A stretch of DNA of 64,000 bases from Hsuehochloa calcarea (taxonomy: Eukaryota > Streptophyta > Magnoliopsida > Poales > Poaceae), in the NCBI GenBank assembly GCA_036346395.1, contig CM070601.1, positions 16,179,763 through 16,243,762 on the forward strand. Direction: 5' to 3'. Below the pieces are notes generated by a model. The model was not told the DNA's origin, did no database searches, and saw only the letters and a program-made list of their open reading frames with translations. Of this stretch, positions 34,538 through 46,880 are shown one piece after another; positions within the stretch are counted from its first letter, which is position 1; each line of letters begins with the position of its first letter. The position numbers and the translations under genes were made by a program.

Positions 34538-37500
34538 CTAGAAGTCGTCGTCCTGGTTGGGCTTGGGCGAGGTGAGGATGGCGGTGTACAGCCGGAGCTT
34601 CTCCTCGCCGAGCGACGAGCACCGCGACAGCGGCCGGCGCGGGCGGATGAAGGAGAGCGACGCGAGCGTCTTTCGGTGCTTGTACCGCCGCCACGCGAGT
34701 TGCACGGCCACGGCCGCCCACGTGCGCCACCCGGGCGAGTAGTAGCGCGCGCTGCGCCGCACCTTCTCGTTGGTGAACGTGTACCGGAAGTGCTGCGTCA
34801 CGTACTTGACGTCCGCCGCCTCCAGCCCGAACGCCTCCGTGCTCTCCAGCGTCACCAGCGTCGACGACGACGCCGGCAGTCGCTCGATGAATGGTCGCCG
34901 CAGGCACCACGACAGCAGCTCGTCGCCGCTGAAGTTGCCCGGACCCAGCATGCAGCAGCTTGTCGCGCCGTTCCGCAGCACCTGTCTACACTGCAGGTGC
35001 CCACGCACGATGAACATCATCCTCTGCACCGGGCCCCCTTCTGTCACGATCTGCGGAAACCAACAAACGCCACACAACAACAGCTTCAGATCGATATTGG
35101 AGTACTCTTGGTTGACACCAATGCGTTCGCAATGAAATTATTTTCGCTAGCTAGTGTCTGAAATTAACTTACGGTTTCTCCTTTGGGGAAGATGAGCGAC
35201 TTCACCCTGTCGCAGATGTTCTCCAGGACGAGGTCATCCATGTGCTGGAACAGCGGCACCTGGCGGACGAGGTCGAGGCAGAGGTGGTACTTGATGTCCC
35301 GGCGGAGTCCCTCGGGGAGGTCGCGGATGATCTGGCACTCGTCGACGCCGCGAGTGGCCGCCCACCGCTGCCGCTCGAACTGCCGTACCCGGTGCTGGAA
35401 GCTCAGCGGCAGGTTCTTGCGCTTCATCCACCACTCCACGCTCCGCAGCCGCGTGTGCATTGCCTGCTTCTTGGACGTCGTCGCGTTCAGGAACACCTTG
35501 ATGTTTCCTATGAGCATGGTGACAAGTACCAGCCCCCCGGTGATGGTGATGATGTTGAACACGATCTCCAGCCACTCCGTCGTGCTCTCCAGATTCCCAA
35601 ACGTGCTGCATGTACAAATTAATTCACATGGAGAAATGAAACGATTAACGATAATGGACACACTAATTATCGGTGTCCTACTAACGTGGCCAACAATTTT
35701 TCTTCTTACCTGAGTGTCATGAGGCCCCAGAAGATGGGGAGCAGCATCTTCTCCAGCCTGCTCGGGTTGGCCACGAGCATGACGGTCCACTTGTACGCCC
35801 CATACTGGTAGTTGTCGCCGCTGCTGAGGCACATGCTCCTGGCCTGCTCGTTCTTGGCCCAGGCGAGCCTGTCGCCGCCGATGGACGCCGAGGCGGCGCC
35901 GTAGTACAGCGGCTTGGCGCAGGCCACCACCCTGGACGCGCACCCCGGCGGCCCGGCCTGGAAGAACTGCTCCTTCAGGCACTTGGTGGCCCTCTGGACC
36001 CCGAGCAAGTACCAGCACGCGCCCACTGCCTGAAAACACAGTGCTAATAACAAATCAGCATGCTCCATTAGGCAACAGCCACTCGTCCACATATGGCATC
36101 ATTCACGCACGCATCAGCTCAGCTATAGTAGTACTCTCGTTGTCATGTTCCTACTTAGCATCATCAATGGCATCCAATGCTAGCTGCATGCATGTACTAC
36201 GGAAAGAGCTAGCTAGGTTAAAATCATGGGGCAGAACTAGCAAGGACATGCAGGACGACTCACATGAGCGGCGACGAAGTAGGCCATGAGGTTGAGCGCA
36301 ATGCCCCACCAGATGGTGCCGAAGATGTAGCCGGACTGGTTCTGCATCCGCCGGAGGAAGACGGCCGAGTGGTAGATCTTGGGCAGGTACTCGAACAGGA
36401 ACGCCACCAGCAGCACCGTCATCACCGCCGTCGTCGACCCCGCCCGTATCATCGCCGGTGCAGCCACCCAAACGACCAACTGCATATGATACATCGTCCA
36501 TCACTACAGCGACCAAATTAGCACACGATCGGCACGGCCGATTGACACGACGATCTGCAATTATACGGGATGCATGCATGAAAGAATTGATGAACACGGT
36601 GACTCGTACGTACTAATGGCTGCAGATTATATAGCCATGAACTAGTGCAGCATGCAGGCCACATGCATGCAGTAGCGAATATAGCCGAATAAGGTGCGTT
36701 TGGACAAGCAGAAATAGGCATGCACGCCCTACTTGTTCAACCAGACAGACAGACCGATCGATCGAGCACGTTGCCGTGCACAGAGCTCGATCATCCTAGC
36801 TACACGTACCAGCAGCGTGAAAAATGGCAGTATGTGATTGGAAGTTGGAAGACAGCGCAGCATGTTTGTATTCTGACAGAATGAGATCGTAGCCTCGTGC
36901 CCCGTTTAGTACGGCAGGCCAATGACAAGACAGTACAATTTGGAAAACCTTAGGCTGATGGGACAATAGCTCGAGGCATGAACGTTGTGTTTGGTCCAAG
37001 AACAACCGGTCCGGTTCGAGGTTAGAGCTATGGTGGACTCCGCCCATGGTGCCAACTATTTGGATGTGCGCGGACAATGGATCTTTGCTGGCTGATAGAG
37101 GGCACTTCAGTAGATTGTTTGGACACTTTGATCAAAATCCTGTGGCTCAAATCTCTCCAATATTTACTTTACAAACCCCACCTCCATTCAACCCAAACCC
37201 AGCGCCGGCCGACGAGGCCCTCTAGCCTCTGCCGTGTCCTCCCCGTCCACCGTTATCCTCCTGCGTTGGTCACCCCACTTCCTTTTGTGTTACTGTCTAG
37301 TGCCTACCCAACCGCTATCACCCTCTTCGGCGCCATAATAATGACAATAGTGGCCCTCAGCAAGTCGACGACCCCACCTTAATTTAAGGAAAGGTGGAGG
37401 GGGTTCGGCGAAAGGCAGAGCCGAAGTCAGCGACTTTTTTATTTAACCTTTTTTAAGTAATATTTTAGAGTTAACCCCTCGCTAACTTTATTTTCAATTC

Positions 37501-40500
37501 TAACTCTTTTAGTCACACCGTGACTCGCGATGTGGTCCAACTATGCTGTCACGTCACCTACCTCGGCATGACCAAATCTGTCATGCAAGCCCTCGCGCGC
37601 ACGCCGTGTCAGCGTGGAGGGCATGCGTGGCCGCGGTCACGCCAGTACTCGTGGCACGACAAACCTGTCTTATCACGCCAACGTGCGTGGTGTGACATAG
37701 GTGACTTAGGTGCTACAGGCTCACCCTGTTCTTCATTCCCCCCCCCCCAAACTCCCTCTTTTCCTCTAGCGCGTCCTCTCTCCTCCCCGTCCCCATCCTG
37801 CCCAAATCTGTTGATTTGGAGTCAATTCGAAGTCCATAAACCCGTCGAGATCATCTCCCAAGGTAATCTCACTCATTCCCTCCATTTATTTGGGATAAAA
37901 TCAGTTAAATTTATGGATTTAGGGTTTAGGATGATTGAATGTTCGAGAGGAATTGGTTTGAATCTTTTGCACGTTGGAGTGAATTGGATAGTATTAGTAC
38001 GCAATGGTAGTTGAATGTATGCATACTTTGTTGGTTATATGCACATGATTGTTTTCCTTTATTTGGGGTGGGGGGGGGGGGCTTGCTTGAATAAATCTTT
38101 TTACATGGATATACCTTAAGTTATCATGCATTGTAGATGTTCTTACTTCATTTGGATGTCTGTTGATTAAGAATATTGAACGTAATTTTTTTTCCTAGCC
38201 AATGGCTATAACTTACTTGATAAATATGCCCATACATGAATGAACCTTTTGCTCAGCCACTACTTGATTCTTGGATCATTTCGCTTGGTGCCAAGTATGA
38301 GTGAGCTGTACTTTCACCCATTTGCCAGGGCAAATACAACTTTGGAATATTTCAACATACAATCTTTTATGCTGCATGTATGAATGTAAACTATACCTTC
38401 TAGAAAAATCCAGTTGGTCTTGAGTAGTTGAGCACAGCCTGGTTGTAACCTTTTGCATTCTCTTCTAAGAATTTGTATGATTTAGGGACAAAACATTTCT
38501 ATATGTGTCAAATGCACTCATGTTGGTTAATTTTGCTTAGCTATTTTGTTGTGTTCATGCGATTTGTGGATGAAATTTGATGTTCTGGGTAGGATTTGTG
38601 GATGAAATAGGATATGTCATTGTAGTTTCATGTAGTTGTGATGGAATTGTGGCTATTAAATTGTAATTTTGTTATGATTGTGAGGAATTTGGATATATCA
38701 TTGTAGTTTCATTGTTGTAGTTTCATTTTAGGGTTTTGGCTGAATTGTATGTTTGAACGGAATTTGGTTGCTACGCCCCAGGTGACGGCGTGGCAAAAAG
38801 GTTCAAATTGGCAAATATAGTTGTCGGGGAATTAGTAATGAAACATTTCTTCTATAAAGGCCTATTTAGTCGTATATAGAATGGTTATTACTACTTTGGA
38901 GCTGAGTTGTTCGTTAGTAGTATTTGTGGTAGTTGGTACCTATGGCATGTAGTGCTGACTTTGTAATATTTTGTTCACATTGTTGGATGTAGATGGATAT
39001 ATAATGTTGTATAGGTTTTTACTGGTGGACCGGTTAGCCAAACAGAGAGTGTTGCTGACTTTGTTGGTATGGAAGTGACTGTGGTTATGTTTCTAGAACC
39101 ACCAGACTTTCGAACTTTTCTGGCGAGGATTAAGTCGACCTTTGGATGGGATGAACCTAGGATCGTTGTCAGAATGGAGGGGCAGTATGATGCTGAGCTA
39201 GGTTCAAAGGTATATGCTTTCTTGATGTCAATCTTGTGTGATGATGATTGGGGCACATACAAGGAGGTTGCGCTCGCATCTCAGGTTCGGTCGTTGGAGG
39301 TTGTGGTGGAGAGGACAATCGTTGGCGATGATATGCGAAAGAACGCGGATGTGGTGAACGACACCATAGAGGAACTTGAATCCACTGTGGAACTTTCGCA
39401 AGGCAAGGAGCAACCGTCCCAAGAGATCATTGGTGTCGGTCTTAACAACGATGTCCCCCCGTTGACTGATTTGTCATACGTGTAATGAACAACGAGTTTG
39501 ACGAGGAGGTGTTCCGAGATGGAACAGTCTGTGACGTTGAGTCCGACGAAGGTTGGAGCTCGACCGAAAATGAAGTGTCCACTCCACTTTTCTCCTCTAA
39601 GGAAGGTCAGGTTCTTAAAAGTGTAATGGGTGAGATCCCGTCGGTGCATGCATTCGAGGATGTTAGAATGGTTAGTAACGGGTCTGTGCAAATGGGTTGA
39701 AGGGCAGGGATAGCATTGCGGGCCTAGAGAATGACCTCATACGCAAGAACATGTTGTTTGCAAGCATGAAGAATATGAAGATTTGGCTGCAAAAATGCTC
39801 AGTAAGGCACCATCGTCCATTTGTAGTACAACACTCGATATGAACAAGAGGTATACCGTGAGGTACGAACATTAGGGACAAGCAATGAAAAATAACAAAT
39901 GTGGATCAGCCTCACTCTTGTGGGACTGTACGAGTGTCTGAGGAGCACCTTCAGACGACCGCTAATTTTATTGCAAGGCGCATAACTGGGGCTATGGTTG
40001 TCGACCCTGATGTGACAGTCGCCACCCTTATTGATGCTATATTTGGGTTCATTAAGTACCACGTGAAGTACGGAATGTATGGAAGGCAAAGCAGAGAGCG
40101 GTGTAGTTATTGTGGGGTGATTGGAAGGAGGCTTACGGTCAGGTTGCTTCCTCGAATCCTAACCGCTATGCAAGCCAAGAACCTGGGCATGGAGTTTTAT
40201 CCTTGGTATGGGAACCGAACGGAGCCCGATGAAGGAGTTATGAAACATATTCTCGGACGGGTGTATTAGTCTTTTGGGCAATGCAAAGATGCCTTCAAGT
40301 ATTGTAGACCTATCTTATCAGTTGACGCCACATTCCTAACCGGAAAGTACTACGGTGCCTTGATTGTCACCGTGGGGGTCGATGCGGAGGACCAGTTGGT
40401 TCCACTAGCATTCGCACTTACTAAGGGTGAGAACAATGCAAGCTAGTAATGGTTCATGGATATAGTTCGTCTACGCCTTCTTGGGCCCAGACGAAAGATT

Positions 40501-43500
40501 TGCATCGTCTCAGATAGACACCGCGATATTTTGAATGTTGTGAAAGTAGCCACCACTGTCACTGATTTGCAGCGAATGTGTGCATGAAAATTATCTTTCC
40601 ATCCTAAATGGTCCACGTATCTTTTGCAATAATCGTAAGATTTCTTCATCTGAGAACCGTTTCAAAAAAGTAGTCACTACTGTCACGCAACAACAGTTGG
40701 CGTGACAAGGCAGGCTTGTCACGCTATTCATGCGAGCGTGACAATGACCACGCATGCCCTCCACGCTGGCATGGCGTGCGCGGGAGAGCTTGTGTGGCAG
40801 GTTTGTCCACGCCGAGATAGGTAGCATGAAAGCATGATTTGGCCACGCGCGCGAGTCATGATATGATTATAGGGGTCAGAATTGAAAATAAAGTTAGTGA
40901 ATGGTTAACTTTAAAAAATATTTAAAAGGATTAAATAATAATAAAAAGTTCAAAGACAACTTTTGCCAGATGTGACATTCCATATGCTTTGCTACCCGCG
41001 CAACTAGAGGAGGATGGAGGCGCACAAATCTTAAAGCACATCCTATGGTGAGAAAATTCGGGTGAAATCCTTAGTTTTTGTTGATTTTTTTTTGTAAATA
41101 TGTTTTTTATTATTTTTATAGTGTGCTGTTACGAAATAAAATAGTTCTAAAATCAATGTGCAAGAAATGTTTCTTTTTTTTGCGAGAAGCAATAAACATT
41201 CCTTTAACTTGTACAGAATAATTTTTTAAAGTGTTATCATTGAAACGAGAAGGATATAGCTACGGTTTAGTGAATGAATGAATAGCACAATGAATCGATT
41301 GGGGACGGTGTGGCATGTAAATGTTTAATCAAGATGGGGACGGTGTGGCATGTAAATGTTTAATCAAGAGCTAGTATGTGTTTATGAACCAAACACTGAT
41401 GTATACACGACATACCCTATTATTATAACATACCCTATTATTATAGGGAGAACAAATAATCTCCTTGAAGTAGCAGGTTCATCATGCATCATATATTTAT
41501 ATGATCCAAAAAATTAAGCCAATAACCAACCACTAATACAGAAAATAACATCACAAACGGTTCAAAATCGTCATCACAGACGGTTTTATGAACCGTCTGA
41601 CTTTATGTGTCTGTGATGACATGAGATCATCACATACGGTTTTAGAACCGTCTGTGATAGCTTTTTCTATTGCAAAAAACAAAACAAAAATGTGTTTTCA
41701 CTTCGTATGGAGCCTCCCAAGCCTCGCGAATGAATCTGATATGGATTTTCGGATTGAATAAATAGCCACAGCATCACAGTAGCATCAACTCAATCCATTC
41801 ACAGAGCACTAAAAACAACACAGCATCACCCACATCACAGTAGCATCAACTCAATCCATTCACAGAGCACTAACACATCACAGTAGTAATCCACATCACA
41901 AAGCAAAAGGGGGAGTAAAGAGAGTAAGGTCGTGGGAGGCTGGGGCGACGAGGTCGTGGGAGGCTGGCGACGACAAGGCCGGGGCGAGGTGGAGGAGGCC
42001 GCGGGCAACGAACTCAGGGGAGGACGGGGAGACGAAGTGGAGGAGGCCGGGGGTGACGAGGTCATGGGAGGACGGCGACGACGAGGCTGGGGCGAGGTGG
42101 AGGAGGCCGCGGGCGACGAGCTCGGGGGAGGCCGGAGCGCAATGTCAGGGCTAGACGAAGATGGCAGAGGAGGAGATGAAGATGGCAAAGGAGGAGATGG
42201 AGGACTCTGTTAATATAAAGAGATTTTCGGCAGCCCGCCCATTAAGTGCAAACTTTTGTTTTCTCGTCCAACAAAACAAAAGTATCATAGACAATTTTAT
42301 AGAAAAATTGTCTGTGATGACGTATTACAGACGGTTCGTATCATGAACCGTCTGTGATAAACATCTCATCACATACGGTTTGTATTAAGAACCGTCTGTG
42401 ATTTTAGATTTTACCTTGGCTTGCAATTTTTCCTTATTCTCTGATTTTACCATGGCAGCCAATCCTCTGCCGTGGTAGGATTTGCGCGGCCAATCCTCTG
42501 CCACGGTGGGATTTGGGCATGGCACACAATCCTCGGTCATGGCACAGAATTCTCTACCGCGGCACACAATCCTCTGTCGTGACACACAATCCTCTACCCA
42601 TCAATTGTCTGCCACGACAGAGGACTGTGTATCTCATCACAGACGGCTTGTATTAAGAACCGTCTGTGATACTTCACAGGCAGTTTGTAACAAGAACCAT
42701 CTGTGATGACCGAGATTATCACAGACGGTTCGTATCATGAAACGTCTGTGATAAGTCCATATCACACACGGTTCCAAGAGAACCGTCTAGAACCGTATGT
42801 AATTATTTTATAACAGACGGTTCTCAGGCGTTTTCTATATCTTGTTTTGTAGTAGTGAACATCAGCACACATAATAACAATAATTTGAACAAGTGATAGA
42901 ACACATGCATATTTTGTCTCAACAAAATGAAGTTAATTATCTAACAAAACCAAAGTAATTAAGGAAACTAAAACTAGATACTTGCAACAGAATTAAGTCC
43001 AAGGCATCATTTTTCTTTAATCAACCAGCAAAAACTCTCTCTTGTAATATATAGGAAGGGATGAGATGGATGCCATGGTAACGCAAATAGAATGGGCACA
43101 ATCTCAGTTCAATATTATCCATGATTATGCCAAAACAGCAACGACAAAAAAAATGTAAAACCGGTGCGTGTAGATTAGCTGCGTACCTGCATCACGGGGA
43201 GGATGACGAAAAAATCCAGCAGCATCCCTTTCCAGGACCTCGCGTACGCCGGGAGCTTGCGCGTGGCGTCCGCCGCGGCCTGCTCCTCGTCAGGGCTGCC
43301 CCTCTTCCGCGCCGCGCGCGCGCCGCGGAGCTGCGTCACGACGTTCCAGGCGTGCATGGCGTCCACCATGCAGCGGAGCGCGGTGACCGCGGCCGCGAGC
43401 CAGCCGTCGAGGAAGACGCACATGAGCGGGCTGCTCAACGACACGGCGTACAGGAAGAGCGGGTCCACCATGAGCCCCGCCGCGCAGGCGAGGAGGTAGG

Positions 43501-43780
43501 CGCGGTTCCACTCCCTGACCCACCTCGCGCGCGGGTCCAGCGCCCACGTGGCGCCGAGGCTCCACACCCCCAGCCGCTGCCGCCGCCGCCGGCGCTTGGC
43601 GCCGTGGCCGTAGCTGGCCTTGCTCTCATCGGCCTCGCGCCGCGGCGGCGTCTCTTCTCGGTCCCTCCGCGCCTCGCCGGAAGGGGAGGTGGAGGAGGAA
43701 GGCGACGAGCGCGTGGAGAGCTCAGTTGACAAAGCGTGCAGCTGCGCCGGCGAGGCCATGGATCGCGCAGCAGAGGACAT
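34538..43780 (-). CDS. CNGC4: Cyclic nucleotide-gated ion channel 4 (CNGC4/HLM1/DND2 orthologue)
   Basis: Five exons join in frame: 43780-43187, 36479-36264, 36029-35710, 35605-35173 and 35050-34538, giving 691 aa against about 694 in Arabidopsis CNGC4. CNGC4 works with CNGC2 as a plasma-membrane Ca2+-permeable channel in immune signalling. Features in order: basic stretch KRRRRRQR (62-69); S1 from about 93 (YLLACAAGLMVDPLFLYAV); S4-S5 region in exon 2 (FEYLPKIYHS, GYIFGTIWWGIALN); S5 and turret in exon 3 (GACWYLLGVQRATKCLKEQF). The pore is split by an intron (GLMTL-STFGNLES, about 372-384), with filter GNL as in CNGC4. S6/C-linker follows (LVTMLIGNIKVFL, RVRQFERQRWAA), then the cyclic-nucleotide-binding domain (LLGPGNFSGDELLSWCLRR) and an IQ-like calmodulin site (VAVQLAWRRYKHRK). 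Intron 1 is 6707 bp and transposon-filled. The first ATG is used; a second at codon 8 is possible. Confidence 0.96.
36480..37431. other. CNGC4 intron 1, part left of the MULE
   Basis: Intronic sequence with no gene. It ends at GAAGTCAGC, the putative left copy of the MULE duplication. Confidence 0.5.
37432..40951 (+). mobile_element. MULE with long terminal inverted repeats in CNGC4 intron 1
   Basis: Long inverted repeats of about 280 bp (37432-37715 and 40668-40951) share AACTTTATTTTCAATTCT, ATGACTCGCG-like and CAGCGTGGAGGGCATGCGTG segments. The outer 9-bp flanks, GAAGTCAGC and AAAGACAAC, match at 6 of 9 positions, compatible with an old duplication. The interior holds a truncated MuDR-type transposase. 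The element is 3.5 kb and accounts for half of the intron. Confidence 0.82.
39004..40590 (+). pseudogene. MuDR-type transposase, truncated
   Basis: N-terminal region: TGGPVSQTESVADFVGMEVT, PPDFRTFLARIKSTFGW, GDDMRKNADVVNDTIEELES. After a stop codon at 39482-39484: NNEFDEEVFRDGTVCDVESD. Then the core: LIDAIFGFIKYHVKYGM, GMEFYPWYGNRTEPDEGVM and the DDE-type block LSVDATFLTGKYYGALIVTV, FALTKGENNAS, WFMDIVR, ICIVSD. Frameshifts occur near 40100 and stop codons near 39699 and 40267 and in the FALTKGENNAS-WFM join. The reading ends into the right inverted repeat, so the second half of the catalytic domain and any zinc knuckle are deleted. Confidence 0.88.
40952..41530. other. CNGC4 intron 1, between MULE and CACTA element
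   Basis: AT-rich intron sequence without a gene. It contains the two small tandem duplications listed separately. Confidence 0.5.
41298..41460 (+). repeat. Two short tandem duplications
   Basis: A 35-36 bp unit (GGGGACGGTGTGGCATGTAA and onward to AATCAAGA) is present twice at about 41301-41371. A 19-bp unit (ACATACCCTATTATTATA) is present twice at about 41409-41445. Both look like simple slippage or repair products. Confidence 0.8.
41531..42857. mobile_element. CACTA-like element A (Pack-type) in CNGC4 intron 1
   Basis: The ends are CACTAATACAG... and ...TTTTGTAGTAGTG, flanked by a perfect 3-bp duplication AAC (41528-41530 and 42858-42860). Subterminal regions are packed with ATCACAGACGGTT units in both orientations, often paired as hairpins with AACCGTCTGTGAT. 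The core (about 41700-42235) is the same non-transposon sequence as in element B at 49180-49735: repeats of CATCACAGTAGCATCAACTC and a GC-rich, Pro/Ser/Arg-rich frame on the minus strand (41835-42188). It encodes no transposase. Confidence 0.88.
42858..43186. other. CNGC4 intron 1, exon-1-proximal part
   Basis: Plain intron sequence up to the GT donor of exon 1 at 43186-43185. Confidence 0.6.
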
Positions 43781-43820
43781 GAGCCTGTGGAAACGAAAGG
43801 CTCGTGTGTAGTGGATGGAT

Positions 43821-43840
43821 AGCTTATAGCCTTATACTAC
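43821..43840 (-). promoter_or_regulatory. Possible TATA box of CNGC4
   Basis: The minus strand carries GTATAAGGCTATAAGC about 45-60 bp upstream of the CNGC4 ATG, so either TATAA copy would give a short leader. Confidence 0.4.
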
Positions 43841-45339
43841 TAACTGGCTCGCGTATCCGTACCAATATGATAGCGGTGGGCTGAGTTGCTCCGAGTGTAC
43901 TGTACTGAAATGACCACATTGCCCTCTCTGCTCCGAGCATATTGCTTCACTTTGAGCACGAATTAGCTATTAGGATAGAAATCGTCGGTCAATTTGATAC
44001 CATAGACACCGTATGAATGTTGCAACAGTTTATATTTGCAATTGGAGAGAGTATAAATTTATGAACATAGGAACGATCCTTTAAAATTAAAGGAAACTAA
44101 TGATTAGTGACAAGGGTTACTACTTAGTACATCTCAAGTTTGTATATCCTGAACCTGAAGCATGGAAAACAAATTCGTTTTGAAAAAAAAATCAGAGGGG
44201 AACCAATTGAACGAAATTTCGGTTCAAAATTTTGGGGGGTTTTTAAACTGGATAAAATTTGGACTTCAAATTTGGACAAAATTTAACTAAAATTTAGACA
44301 AAATTTGACCGAATTTGGTCCAAAATCAAAATTAGAATGTAATTTGTCTAAATTCAAATATTTCCGAAATTTTTTGAACGAATTGAAAATATTTGGGAGA
44401 GAGGCTAAATCACCGAAATTAATTAATTTCCCTGTCCTGAAGTAGCTTTTCAAAACACTTAAGGTTTTATTCTGAAGTATTGCCCATCTCATGGGGAAAC
44501 CAAAGAGCCGAATAAACATGATTGTGCTGTGTCGATGCCATTTTTGATGAAAAAACGGGGCCGGCCACCCCATCACACTCCACATGTCCATCTTCTCCCT
44601 GAATACATGCTCTTCTCGACAGAGATTGTCGCGTCGATCTAGAGTTTTGGTCATCAACATTGATCACTTCTCTCTCAGGACTAGCTTGATACAGTGATAC
44701 TCTTCAGGAGATTCTTTAACTGAACCCTCTCTAACACACACAACTCAGAAAAGTCTACGAAGTACAGTAATCATAACTCAAGATCTTGTACGAACTGAGC
44801 TATTGTATGAGATCCCTTTGTGAAAATGATCTTTACCTGCAGGAATTAATGAAAGATCGATGAAGACGAGCAGAGTCATGCATAAATTGATTGCATTTTG
44901 GAGGCGGCGGCTTGAGCCACGTGGCGGTTTTTTGACGCCGTCGATCGGAGCTTTTTTTTTTTGGTTCCTTTCTCGACAACGATCGGAACTTGTGGTGAAG
45001 TCAGCAGCGGTACATTAAACATTTGGGATTAGCCGGTTATTGAGTCATGAATGCAGTGGTGATGCAAACAGGAGTAGCTAATTGCCATAGTTGTGCTAGT
45101 GTTCTTTTCTATTGAAAAAACTGGTCTATGAAATTTTTTCAAACAACTGAAATTAATTAATTTATAGCCCCGTTGGTAGGTGTTGCACGGTCCAGTCACG
45201 ATAAAATTTTAAATTGAGGGATACAAAACAGAGCTGTAAATATGATGCTTATCACAGTACAAATGCATGCAATTTTTTTTCCCCATTTTTGGGAGGTGAT
45301 TACAAATGCATGTCGAGTGTGCTGGAGAATAATAAAGTA
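43841..45339. other. CNGC4 upstream region
   Basis: No gene is seen. At 44160-44420 there are AT-rich AATTTGGAC/AAATTT-type diverged repeats, common in grass intergenic DNA. Promoter elements further upstream are not assignable. Confidence 0.35.
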
Positions 45340-45448
45340 CTCCCTCTGTCCCATAAGATAAGTCTATTTTGACTTTTTAAGGTCACTAACGTAACATTTT
45401 TATTGTGAAACTATATCACGATTTAAATGGTATACAGAGAAGTCGGAG
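45340..45448. mobile_element. Stowaway-type MITE
   Basis: It begins CTCCCTCTGTCCCATAAGAT after TA and ends AGTCGGAG before TA. The start is the standard grass Stowaway terminus; the right end is diverged. It is 109 bp with a TA duplication on both sides. Confidence 0.75.
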
Positions 45449-46880
45449 TAAGTACTCCTATAAGTATTATTTTTCTATATATATAATGAAAGTATTTTGC
45501 AAGACAAATTTAATAACATTAGTTTTATATAATTAATTTATATACTTCAACATATATCAATCGTAACTTGGCCGCACAAATCCCAAAGAGACTTATATTT
45601 CTGGAATAATAAAGTAGTAGTACTAGCTGGCAATTTTGTTCACAATTTCGCATGGTGTCAGATGTATTTTGTTGTAAAATTTGGAGGAGCAAGGCTACAG
45701 GTTTTTGTGCAAGTACTATGCGAGAACAGAGGACGACTATTAAAGGTAGATGGGTGAAATCGAAGGATGCGCGAAGGGAGTGACAGCCAAGGATAAAAAA
45801 ATCCGACAGATTTCTAAATTTAAATTTATAAACAGTAATTTCGGACGGTAACTAACGAAAAACTAAGCAAATTCAAATTTTTAATTTTGTTTGATAAAAT
45901 TTGACCGATCTAAAACAAAAAAAACCCACCACTAACCGGTGAGGAGGTCGATATTTTTCCTGTTTCCGGGTGACAACTAGAGGTGAAATTTGAAATTTAC
46001 TTGAACTAGCGGGGCCTATCTCTCCTCGCAAAAAAAAAAAAAAACAAGGCAATTTAGTTACTGAAAATACATGTCTTATTCTAGTATGAGTTTTGTACAA
46101 CAACAAAAATTGTGCGAATTTGCATCAGATCTGCCGACTATGTATGGTGGTTCAACTTTTTTTTTTATACTAATGTATATAGTCTCTAGATCTGTAGTCA
46201 CACCATCTCGCAACTCAACAAAATCGCATGGAAATCTTATCTAGCTCGTCCTTTATCACTTTTAGGTGAAGAAGATTGGATTCAGGTGGCACTAGGAGAT
46301 GTGTTAACCTGTAAAAATGGCGCCTAACTCACATTTTAAAAATCTCACAGGAAAGTGACGTATGCTTGGATGATCTTACCAGAAATTATCAAAAGATATA
46401 TACTACTGGAAACAATATTAAATTCATACACAAAAAAATTGGTAGTACTACTAGTAAATGGGACCATTAGCTTGATGTATATGTCCCCCAGAAGAAAAAA
46501 ACGAGAGCTTGTACGGATCTACGTGTTTGTGATGGCACCTGGAGATGGGCATTTGGCTTTTACTTCTGTGCTGGTAAGAGAGAATTTCCCTCGGGAAAAA
46601 AACATCGTATTTCCAGATGGACCCTTGTTTAATCGCCCCACCGCCCCGCGTGGAACAGCCTAGCCACTACCTGCGTTATCCATAGTTGCATGCACGAGCT
46701 AGTAGTAGTGTAGTGCTACGTAGTACTGGCTTCGGTCACAAAGATTGACATTTTTTACATTTTTAAAGTCAACATGATATTACTTTGATCACTCAATTTG
46801 TTATTATAAATTCAAAAAAAGAAGATCATAAAAGTATTTTTCATAACAAAGCCACCCCTATCGTTTTCATATATCCAAAC
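45449..46880. other. Intergenic, no gene seen
   Basis: AT-rich sequence. A second, strongly decayed Stowaway-like stretch may lie at about 46735-46850 (CGGTCACAAAGATTGACATT), but its ends are not clear. Confidence 0.3.

Noticed and set aside
34521..35161. 212-aa plus-strand open frame and others opposite CNGC4 exon 5
   Set aside because: Shadow frames of the CNGC4 coding strand; the minus strand carries the recognisable cyclic-nucleotide-binding domain.
43121..43729. 202-aa plus-strand open frame opposite CNGC4 exon 1
   Set aside because: Shadow of the GC-rich exon; low-complexity Arg/Ala-rich composition.
44283..44667. 125-aa minus-strand frame as a gene upstream of CNGC4
   Set aside because: Its C-terminal part comes from AT-rich repeats; no domain, no splice context or promoter identified.
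46735..46850. Second Stowaway MITE
   Set aside because: Only a vague resemblance to the terminal motif; the inverted ends and TA duplication are not clear.
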